In this document: in pieces, positions 1 through 4,381 of the stretch | Layout of the letters: every line of letters begins with the position of its first letter | How positions within the stretch are numbered: the first letter of the stretch is position 1 | Source: an uncultured Paracoccus sp. | GTDB taxonomy: Bacteria; Pseudomonadota; Alphaproteobacteria; Rhodobacterales; Rhodobacteraceae | Direction: 5' to 3' | Length of the DNA: 5,318 nucleotides | Assembly: GCF_946221145.1 (NCBI RefSeq) | Contig: NZ_CAMIOH010000221.1 | Coordinates: 1-5,318 of the forward strand | Translations under genes and position numbers: made by a program | Notes under the pieces: model-generated | What the model saw: only the letters and a program-made list of their open reading frames with translations | The model's database searches: none | What the model was told of the DNA's origin: nothing

Positions 1-27
1 ATGTGATTTACGTCCCGTATCATGACA

Positions 28-102
28 GCGCCGCCGACCCGTTTCCGGGGACCGGCGGCGCCAGGAAAAACCTGTTCGCTATCTATGGGGCGCAGGCGCC
101 CC
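28..102. other. Hairpin-rich spacer downstream of rplO
   Basis: The 112 bp between the rplO stop and the window edge hold no convincing gene. Three inverted repeats are visible. One is a 7-bp GC stem at 87-93/96-102, only 10 bp past the rplO stop. One is a 4-bp CAGG/CCTG stem around five A at 62-65/71-74. One is a perfect 9-bp GC stem at 28-36/53-61 with a partly paired interior. On the minus strand, the direction of rplO, a run of five T lies at 70-66, sixteen bases after the first stem, which is too far for a textbook intrinsic terminator. The structures could weaken read-through, protect a processed 3' end, or mean nothing in such GC-rich DNA. Confidence 0.35.
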
Positions 103-112
103 GATCAACAGC

Positions 113-592
113 TTATTCCGCCGCCGCTTCGGTCGCGACCGGCAGCGACACCTTGCCGCCCGCCTTCTCGACTGCCTCGACGGCAGCTTTCGACGCGCCG
201 GTGACGGCGATGGTCACGGCGGCGGTCAGCTCGCCCTTGGCCAGCAGGCGGATCCCGTCCAGCTTGCGGCGCACCAGACCCGACGCGACCAGGGCGTCCT
301 CGGTCACGTCAGCGGTGGCGTCGATCTTGCCCGCATCGATGAAGCCCTGGATCTGGCCCAGGTTCACGACCGCAAAGGATTTCGCGTTCGGCTTGGTGAA
401 GCCGCGCTTGGGCAGGCGGCGATACAGCGGCATCTGGCCGCCTTCGTAACCATTCAGCGCGACGCCCGACCGCGAGGTCTGGCCCTTGATACCCCGGCCG
501 GCTGTCTTGCCCTTGCCCGAGCCGGGACCGCGCGCCACGCGCTTTTTCTTGCGGTTCGCGCCGTCATTGTCGCGGATTTCATGCAGTTTCAT
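113..592 (-). CDS. rplO: 50S ribosomal protein L15
   Basis: L15 is a large-subunit protein with a long basic N-terminal extension that threads into 23S rRNA and acts late in 50S assembly. The 159-residue product starts MKLHEIRD. It has the family's basic Gly-rich stretch at residues 18-43 (RVARGPGSGKGKTAGRG, then KGQTSRSG) and the diagnostic EGGQMPLYRRLPKRGF at 50-65. It is about 15 residues longer than E. coli L15 because of an Ala/Glu-rich tail. The frame stays open upstream to 805, but the start at 592 is chosen because the conserved N-terminus begins there and AGGAG at 600-604 is well placed. In the usual gene order L15 follows L30 (rpmD) directly. Here rpmD is about 2.5 kb away behind a terminator and opposing genes, so independent transcription is likely. 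Identification is certain; the regulation is inferred. Confidence 0.98.
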   Translation of the reverse strand: MKLHEIRDNDGANRKKKRVARGPGSGKGKTAGRGIKGQTSRSGVALNGYEGGQMPLYRRLPKRGFTKPNAKSFAVVNLGQIQGFIDAGKIDATADVTEDALVASGLVRRKLDGIRLLAKGELTAAVTIAVTGASKAAVEAVEKAGGKVSLPVATEAAAE

Positions 593-599
593 GTCGCTT

Positions 600-604
600 C
601 TCCT
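600..604 (-). promoter_or_regulatory. Shine-Dalgarno site of rplO
   Basis: AGGAG on the minus strand, seven bases before the ATG at 592. It supports that start over in-frame upstream codons reaching to 805. Confidence 0.8.
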
Positions 605-665
605 AAGCCGGACACACCCCCGAAGCGATGATGGGGCAGACGCGGCATGTCGTGTTTCGTGAATC

Positions 666-680
666 GGTGCCATCGGCACC
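666..680 (-). other. Possible 5'-end stem-loop of the rplO leader
   Basis: GGTGCC and GGCACC (666-671 and 675-680) form a perfect 6-bp stem around a 3-base loop. If the proposed rplO promoter is real, transcription would begin near 680. The stem would then sit at the very 5' end of an untranslated leader of about 90 nt, a position where stems can shield mRNA from decay. Both the leader and the role are inferred. Confidence 0.25.
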
Positions 681-726
681 CGCGGGCGTATAGACGGAAC
701 GCCAGCCTGCGGCAAGTCCCCGCGGG
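679..726. repeat. Two CCCGCGGG palindromes flanking the rplO promoter candidate
   Basis: The 8-bp palindrome CCCGCGGG occurs at 679-686 and again at 719-726, centres 40 bp apart, close to four helical turns. One copy touches the proposed -10 box on its downstream side. The other lies three bases upstream of the proposed -35 box. I noticed no other copy in the window. The arrangement suits a regulator binding both sides of a promoter, but GC-rich 8-mers can recur by chance. Confidence 0.3.
687..715 (-). promoter_or_regulatory. Candidate sigma-70-type promoter for rplO
   Basis: On the minus strand TTGCCG (715-710) and TATACG (692-687) are separated by exactly 17 bp. The -35 box matches TTGACA at four of six positions and the -10 box matches TATAAT at four of six. 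It predicts a start near 680 and a leader of about 90 nt before rplO. The context makes a promoter here necessary or nearly so, because the upstream ribosomal genes end at a hairpin terminator and two opposing genes intervene. Not proven by sequence alone. Confidence 0.5.
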
Positions 727-765
727 CCGTCCAGTCGCATGCCGCAGCCCACAAGCGGATGTGAG

Positions 766-793
766 TTGCCCTTGCGCGGACACCGCGTATCAC
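766..793 (+). promoter_or_regulatory. Weak promoter candidate for the 823-1434 gene
   Basis: TTGCCC (766-771) and TATCAC (788-793) are 16 bp apart, which would start transcription near 800, shortly before the ATG at 823. Both boxes are poor matches, so this is only a plausible position in the 230-bp divergent spacer shared with rplO. Confidence 0.25.
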
Positions 794-822
794 GGACGGC
801 ACCAAGACCCCGGACCGATGCC

Positions 823-1434
823 ATGACCCGCCCCGCCCTGTTCCTTGCCGCCGCGATCCTGTCGGCCCCGATGGCTGCCCAGGCAGAGCCGACCTTCTGC
901 ACCGCCCGCATCAATGCCCGCGACGTTCCGCTGGCCTATGACACGGCGGAACCCGGCCTGCGCGATCACTTCAGCCGCCGGGAAATCTTCTTCACCTCCT
1001 GGGGTCGCGATACCTGCCCCAGCTATGTCGTGCTGCGCAGCCTGACACCGGATCTGACCGACGAAGAGCGCGGCCCCTTCTGCCTGCGCCACGACAAGGC
1101 CAGCGATTCGATCATCGGCTATGACCTGGGCCGCCGCGACGCCTATGGCCGCTGCGAGATGCCTGCCCGGACGGTCTGCCAGCGGGTCAACCAGACGACG
1201 AACGCCGCAATTGCCATCACCGGGGCGGCGGCGCGGGGCGCGGTCAACGGCGCCCGCGCCCTGCCCGACGGATCGGGGGCGGTGATCCTCAGCGGATCGC
1301 AGGGCTATATTTCAGGCGTGCTGTCCTCGATCGGCGGGGCGGCGGCAGCGATGGCGTCCTCTCCGGCAATTGTCGCTGGGGCGGCGGTGTCGGTCGTGGC
1401 CGTGGGCGGCGCGGTCTATGCCTGCCGGGAATAG
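823..1434 (+). CDS. Small exported Cys-containing protein, unknown function
   Basis: I do not recognise this 203-residue protein. Residues 1-21 form a clear Sec signal peptide: Arg3, a hydrophobic core, then AQA before Glu22. The mature part has six cysteines (26, 65, 87, 111, 119, 201), an even number that would suit disulfides in the periplasm. The first hundred residues after the signal are polar and charged. From about residue 128 the chain becomes Gly/Ala-rich, with hydrophobic stretches near 152-178 and 182-200 and small-residue spacing reminiscent of glycine-zipper membrane segments, ending YACRE. The start at 823 is chosen for the signal peptide. The frame is open from 739 but the extra residues look unlike a signal, and no good Shine-Dalgarno is visible before 823, so initiation may be weak. 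It is divergent from rplO, and its stop lies 2 bp from that of the convergent neighbour. Membrane insertion or oligomer formation is inference only. Confidence 0.72.
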   Translation: MTRPALFLAAAILSAPMAAQAEPTFCTARINARDVPLAYDTAEPGLRDHFSRREIFFTSWGRDTCPSYVVLRSLTPDLTDEERGPFCLRHDKASDSIIGYDLGRRDAYGRCEMPARTVCQRVNQTTNAAIAITGAAARGAVNGARALPDGSGAVILSGSQGYISGVLSSIGGAAAAMASSPAIVAGAAVSVVAVGGAVYACRE

Positions 1435-1436
1435 CG

Positions 1437-2165
1437 TCAGAACTCCAGCCAGGTGCCGATCTTGAGAGCGGGTTCGCCGGGACCGGCCAGGGGCGCGACG
1501 ATTCCGACTTCCAGCCGGGCCGGACCGGCCAGGTCATAGACGACCGAACTGGCCAGCTTGGCCGAGACATCGCTGTCCTTGCGCGCCTCAAGCCGCAGCT
1601 GGTTCACCAGGGCCCAGGACGGCGCCGGGCGGATCCCCACCGTCAAATCCAGCTTGGTCACGATCTCGGGCGTCAGATAGGCATATTCCACCTGGGTCAT
1701 GCCGTCGCGGACGGTGACCTCCTCGGTCTTGCCCGCCACCTTGACACGGCCCTCGGCCGTCAACCAGCCGCCATCCCACAGTCCCGAAAAGCCCCGCCCC
1801 CACATCAGCGCCGCCTGGCTGAGCGGCAGCAGTTGCCCATCCCGCCGAATCGCCCCGACGCCCATGGCATAGGACAGTCTGTTCGGTCCCTCTCCGCCGT
1901 CCAGGGACTTCTGATACCAGGCCATCACGCTGGTTTCGCCGACATCGGTATGGCTGATCTCCAGCCCGATGGTCCGGCGCCGCGACAGGCCGTATTCGGT
2001 ATAAAGCCCGGCAAAGGAATTGCCGTCGCGGTCGCGTTCGGCGGTCAGGGCCATGAAGGAATGCCCTTCATCGCGCGGCCAGGGACCGGCATGGACCTGA
2101 CCCGACAGGCCCGCCATGACGGCACAGGCAGACAGTGCGGACAGCAGATGCGCGCCAGAGAACAT
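1437..2165 (-). CDS. Probable outer-membrane beta-barrel protein, unknown function
   Basis: This 242-residue protein has a signal peptide of about 26 residues ending VHA, then mature GPWPRDEGH. The remainder alternates short amphipathic stretches with turns rich in Gly, Asp and Asn, roughly a dozen possible strands (for example around GLYTEYGL, SVMAWYQKSL, VEYAYLTPEIV). The chain ends in WLEF, and a terminal Phe after an alternating strand is typical of barrels assembled by the Bam machinery. No catalytic motif is visible. The signal peptide's n-region has only His6 and no Lys or Arg, which is unusual. The frame is open upstream to 2285, but AGGAG at 2172-2176 and the signal peptide fix the start at 2165. 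It is divergent from the VPLPA-CTERM gene across a 200-bp spacer and convergent with 823-1434. A barrel is the best reading; a soluble beta-rich periplasmic protein is the alternative. Confidence 0.75.
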   Translation of the reverse strand: MFSGAHLLSALSACAVMAGLSGQVHAGPWPRDEGHSFMALTAERDRDGNSFAGLYTEYGLSRRRTIGLEISHTDVGETSVMAWYQKSLDGGEGPNRLSYAMGVGAIRRDGQLLPLSQAALMWGRGFSGLWDGGWLTAEGRVKVAGKTEEVTVRDGMTQVEYAYLTPEIVTKLDLTVGIRPAPSWALVNQLRLEARKDSDVSAKLASSVVYDLAGPARLEVGIVAPLAGPGEPALKIGTWLEF

Positions 2166-2171
2166 CCGACA

Positions 2172-2176
2172 CTCCT
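2172..2176 (-). promoter_or_regulatory. Shine-Dalgarno site of the barrel gene
   Basis: AGGAG on the minus strand, six bases before the ATG at 2165. It selects this start over earlier in-frame methionines up to 2285, which would put some 40 non-signal residues in front of the signal peptide. Confidence 0.75.
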
Positions 2177-2200
2177 GACTCGGGGCTTCAAGGGCAGAGT

Positions 2201-2226
2201 AATTGCAACCCGATGGTGTTGCGATT
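2201..2226. promoter_or_regulatory. Imperfect dyad in the divergent spacer, possible operator
   Basis: AATTGCAAC (2201-2209) and GTTGCGATT (2218-2226) form a 9-bp inverted repeat with one mismatch around an 8-bp spacer. It lies 36 bp before the barrel gene's start in the 200-bp region between two divergent genes. That is where an operator serving one or both genes would be expected. I could not place convincing -35/-10 boxes for either gene here. The stretch 2270-2365 is visibly more AT-rich than its surroundings and probably holds the plus-strand promoter. Confidence 0.3.
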
Positions 2227-2354
2227 GCTGTTTGAAACACGCTGGCATTGCGTGCTTCCCCGGCAACACCGCTGGAAAACATCACTAAAAGGCAATTTTG
2301 TTTCGGCGAACTCTCGGGATGGTTGTGCTATCGACCCTATGTCACAAGTTCCTG

Positions 2355-2360
2355 AAGGAG
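2355..2360 (+). promoter_or_regulatory. Shine-Dalgarno site of the VPLPA-CTERM gene
   Basis: AAGGAG, five bases before the ATG at 2366. It decides between that start and an in-frame ATG at 2339, nine codons earlier, whose reading frame runs through this site. Confidence 0.85.
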
Positions 2361-2365
2361 TTTTC

Positions 2366-3049
2366 ATGAGGAATTATGTTCTTGCGGCGCTTGCAGGCAT
2401 CGCCTTTGCAACCGCTGGCCAAGCTGCCACGCTGATCGACGGCAGCACTGCCGGCCTTTACAATGATGGCCTTGGTAAGTCGCTTGACGGCAGCAACCCG
2501 TTCGGTGGCGCCTGGATGTTCCCCGGCGGCAGCAAAGCCCCAGGCGACCCATCCCTGGACATTCCGGCCGGCAATGAACCGGACCTGTCGGCGGCAGCGG
2601 CAGCCTTGGGATTCTGGCTGACGAATCCGGCAGCGCCGGGCGGCACATGGTCCGCAGCGCCGGTCGCCATCCCCGCCAGTTGGACCCTCAAGACCGAGAC
2701 CGCGATCATCTATGAACTGGACGGCGGAACGGGTGGGCTCAGAAATGTCCTGGCGTCGTTCGGCGTGGACAACGGCCTGTTCGTCTGGCTGAACGGGACT
2801 TTCCTGGGGGGTCATCTGCGTCCGGGCGGCGCATTCAACGGCGAATTCACGCTGTCGCTGGGCGATCTGGATGCCGGCCTGAACTATCTGCAAATCCTGC
2901 GCGAGGATCACGGCGGCTCCACGGGCTACAATCTGACCGTGACCGGCGATGTCAGCCCGGCACCGGTTCCGCTTCCCGCATCGGGTCTGCTGCTGGCTGC
3001 GGGCGCTGCCGCGCTTGGCCTGTTCCGCCGCCGGTCGCGCCGCGCCTGA
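2366..3049 (+). CDS. VPLPA-CTERM sorting domain-containing exported protein
   Basis: This 227-residue protein has a Sec signal peptide (about residues 1-20, ending GQA) and a tripartite C-terminal sorting signal. That signal is VPLPASG at 201-207, a hydrophobic segment at 208-220, and an Arg cluster RRRSRR at 221-226. This is the VPLPA-CTERM variant of PEP-CTERM. In that system an exosortase (XrtD type, as I recall) in the inner membrane processes the tail, and the protein goes to the envelope, surface or extracellular matrix. The region from about 130 to 195 (FGVDNGLFVWLNGTFLGG, later LNYLQILREDHGG then TGYNLTVTGDV) resembles the beta-sandwich, galactose-binding-like modules of other PEP-CTERM proteins, so carbohydrate binding is possible but unproven. 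There are no cysteines. No exosortase is encoded in this window. The gene is convergent with rpmD and they share a terminator. Sorting signal sure; function unknown. Confidence 0.9.
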   Translation: MRNYVLAALAGIAFATAGQAATLIDGSTAGLYNDGLGKSLDGSNPFGGAWMFPGGSKAPGDPSLDIPAGNEPDLSAAAAALGFWLTNPAAPGGTWSAAPVAIPASWTLKTETAIIYELDGGTGGLRNVLASFGVDNGLFVWLNGTFLGGHLRPGGAFNGEFTLSLGDLDAGLNYLQILREDHGGSTGYNLTVTGDVSPAPVPLPASGLLLAAGAAALGLFRRRSRRA

Positions 3050-3067
3050 AAAGCACCGCCGACAAAC

Positions 3068-3099
3068 AAGAACGCCCCGGATTGCTCCGGGGCGTTCTT
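3068..3099. terminator. Strong hairpin terminator, probably bidirectional
   Basis: A perfect 13-bp stem (3068-3080 with 3087-3099) encloses the 6-base loop ATTGCT. On the plus strand the stem runs into four T (3098-3101), a good intrinsic terminator 18 bp past the VPLPA-CTERM stop. On the minus strand the stem ends in TTCTT followed by GTTTGTC, a U-rich tail 18 bp past the rpmD stop. It therefore probably also ends the rpsH-to-rpmD transcript. The plus-strand role is near certain; the minus-strand role is inferred from position and symmetry. Confidence 0.88.
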
Positions 3100-3117
3100 T
3101 TATGCGCTCCTTGCGGA

Positions 3118-3303
3118 TTACGCTTTTTCTTCGATGATCGTCACCAGATGCGGGATCTTGGCGACCATGCCGCGGACCGAGGGCGTATCCTCCAGCTCGC
3201 GGGTGCGGTTCATCTTGTTCAGGCCCAGGCCCTTCAGCGTCTCGCGCTGAATGGCGGGGCGGCGGATCGGGCTGCCGATCTGCTTGACGACGATGGTTGC
3301 CAT
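3118..3303 (-). CDS. rpmD: 50S ribosomal protein L30
   Basis: L30 is a small large-subunit protein that binds 23S rRNA. The 61-residue product is full length for the bacterial short form (E. coli has 59). It shows the expected order: a first strand (ATIVVKQIGSPI), basic RRPAIQRETLKGLGLNKMN, the conserved RELEDTPSVRGMVAKIPHLV, and a last strand TIIEE. AAGGAGA (3317-3311) overlaps the rpsE stop codon and sits seven bases before the ATG, so the two genes are tightly coupled (12 bp apart). This is the last gene of the contiguous ribosomal block. A hairpin terminator follows within 20 bp, and the gene normally next, rplO, is missing at this place. Confidence 0.98.
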   Translation of the reverse strand: MATIVVKQIGSPIRRPAIQRETLKGLGLNKMNRTRELEDTPSVRGMVAKIPHLVTIIEEKA

Positions 3304-3315
3304 ACGCCTGTCTCC

Positions 3316-3897
3316 TTACGCTTCGACGGTTTCGGCGGCGGCTTCGGCAGCAGGCTTGTTGTCCTGCGGCAGGATGTCGGCCACCTTCTTGCCGCGACGC
3401 TGCGCGACCGAACGGGGGCTGGCTTCCTTTTTCAGGCCGTCCAGCGTCGCACGGATCATGTTGTAGGGGTTCTGCGAACCCTGCGACTTCGCGACAACGT
3501 CCTGAACGCCCAGCATCTCGAACACGGCGCGCATCGGGCCGCCGGCGATGATGCCGGTCCCCGGAACCGCGGTGCGCATGATCACCTTGCCCGCGCCGTG
3601 GCGGCCTTCGATGTCATGGTGCAGGGTGCGACCGTCGCGCAGCGGCACGCGGACCAGGCTGCGTTTCGCCTGTTCGGTCGCCTTGCGGATCGCCTCGGGC
3701 ACTTCTTTCGCCTTGCCCTTGCCGAAACCGACACGGCCGCGCTGATCGCCGACGACGACCAGGGCTGCGAAGCCAAAGCGCTTGCCGCCCTTGACGGTCT
3801 TGGACACGCGGTTGATCGCGACCAGACGATCCTGGAATTCCGGGTTTTCCTCACGCTCTTCGCGGCGGCCGCCCCGGCGGTTATCACGTTCTGCCAT
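3316..3897 (-). CDS. rpsE: 30S ribosomal protein S5
   Basis: S5 contacts 16S rRNA near the decoding region, helps fidelity and mRNA unwinding, and is the classic site of spectinomycin-resistance changes. The 193-residue product has a charged N-terminal extension (residues 1-20, rich in Arg and Glu). Next comes the double-stranded-RNA-binding-like domain with NRVSKTVKGGKRFGFAALVV from residue 29 and GRVGFGKGKAKEVP at 54-67, then the C-terminal domain with GTGIIAGGPMR at 113-123. The spectinomycin loop around residues 30-38 reads as the ordinary family sequence. It is longer than E. coli S5 (167) because of the N-terminal extension and an Ala/Glu-rich tail. The start at 3897 follows AAGGA (3909-3905). 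The open frame to 3981 is not family-like. A 112-bp spacer with hairpins separates it from rplR. Confidence 0.98.
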   Translation of the reverse strand: MAERDNRRGGRREEREENPEFQDRLVAINRVSKTVKGGKRFGFAALVVVGDQRGRVGFGKGKAKEVPEAIRKATEQAKRSLVRVPLRDGRTLHHDIEGRHGAGKVIMRTAVPGTGIIAGGPMRAVFEMLGVQDVVAKSQGSQNPYNMIRATLDGLKKEASPRSVAQRRGKKVADILPQDNKPAAEAAAETVEA

Positions 3898-3904
3898 ATG
3901 GCAT

Positions 3905-3909
3905 TCCTT
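3905..3909 (-). promoter_or_regulatory. Shine-Dalgarno site of rpsE
   Basis: AAGGA on the minus strand, seven bases before the ATG at 3897. It sets the start of S5 and excludes the in-frame upstream extension to 3981. It lies just past the last of three inverted repeats in the rplR-rpsE spacer, so it should stay accessible even if they fold. Confidence 0.7.
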
Positions 3910-3916
3910 GCATTCT

Positions 3917-4003
3917 GGCGCGCGATCCGCGCCGGTTGGATTCAATCCTGGTGGGCCGCCCTGCGACGGCCCCCGGATCATCGGGCTGGCGGAACCGCCA
4001 GCC
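3917..4003 (-). other. Three inverted repeats in the rplR-rpsE spacer
   Basis: This 112-bp spacer (3898-4009) is far longer than the 10-12 bp elsewhere in the block. In transcription order it holds three repeats. First is a perfect 9-bp stem with a 2-base centre (3984-3992/3995-4003), starting seven bases past the rplR stop. Second is GGGCCG/CGGCCC with an 8-base loop (3953-3958/3967-3972). Third is GGCGCG/CGCGCC with a 5-base loop (3917-3922/3928-3933). None is followed by a U-run, so they do not look like an intrinsic terminator. An RNA processing or stability element, a REP-like insertion, or an internal regulatory site are possible. I see no gene in the spacer. Confidence 0.5.
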
Positions 4004-4009
4004 GCATCA

Positions 4010-4369
4010 TCAGAACTTCAGACCACCTTCACGGGCGGCGTCGGCCAGAGCCTTCACCTTGCCGTGGAAGATGAAACCGCCGCGGTCGAAGACGACTTCC
4101 TCGACTCCGGCAGCCTTGGCCCGCTCGGCGATGGCGGTGCCGATCTTGGCGGCGGCCTCGACATTGTTCTTGCCGACCAGACCGAAGTCCTTCTCCAGCG
4201 TGCTGGCCGAGGCCAGCGTCACGCCGTTCAGGTCGTCGATGACCTGAACCGAGATGTTCTTCGACGAACGGTGAACCGACAGACGCGGACGGCCATTCGA
4301 CATCGCCCGCAACTTGTTCCGAACGCGCAGGCGACGCTTTGCGAACAGCTCTTGCTTTTTCAGTGCCAT
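4010..4369 (-). CDS. rplR: 50S ribosomal protein L18
   Basis: L18 binds 5S rRNA and, with L5 and L25-type proteins, docks it in the central protuberance of the 50S subunit. The 119-residue product (E. coli 117) has the basic N-terminus (KRRLRVRNKLR) expected to contact 5S rRNA. The central RPRLSVHRSSKNISVQVIDD strand-turn-strand follows. The hallmark C-terminus at residues 94-119 has FDRGGFIFHGKVKALADA then AREGGLKF. The start at 4369 is preceded eight bases earlier by AAGGGG (4383-4378), a somewhat weak Shine-Dalgarno that overlaps the rplF stop codon, giving a 12-bp gap. An out-of-frame ATG lies five bases upstream of the real one. Confidence 0.98.
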   Translation of the reverse strand: MALKKQELFAKRRLRVRNKLRAMSNGRPRLSVHRSSKNISVQVIDDLNGVTLASASTLEKDFGLVGKNNVEAAAKIGTAIAERAKAAGVEEVVFDRGGFIFHGKVKALADAAREGGLKF

Positions 4370-4381
4370 TTCATGCGCCCC

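Noticed and set aside
1..23. Minus-strand ATG at 23 as the start of secY
   Set aside because: The codons that follow (MIRDVNH) do not resemble SecY, and no Shine-Dalgarno precedes it.
3..449. Plus-strand open frame of 148 codons opposite rplO
   Set aside because: It is antisense to rplO with no start signal or recognisable domain; its composition matches a shadow frame.
593..805. N-terminal extension of L15 from an upstream start at 805
   Set aside because: The conserved L15 N-terminus begins at 592 with a good Shine-Dalgarno sequence. The extension is Arg-rich noise across the promoter region.
2124..2165. Possible lipoprotein signal (LSAC, Cys14) in the barrel protein
   Set aside because: The cysteine sits too early, there is no positive n-region before it, and hydrophobic sequence continues past it to a good VHA cleavage site.
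2339..2365. Alternative ATG at 2339 for the VPLPA-CTERM gene
   Set aside because: The Shine-Dalgarno AAGGAG lies inside this extension, right for the ATG at 2366, and the signal peptide starts properly with MRNYVLAAL.
593..3117. Mobile element explaining the insert between rpmD and rplO
   Set aside because: I found no transposase, integrase, tRNA or obvious terminal repeats at the borders, so the insert cannot be called a mobile element from this sequence.
4372..4374. ATG at 4374 just before the rplR start
   Set aside because: It is out of frame with L18, whose conserved MALKKQELF begins at 4369.
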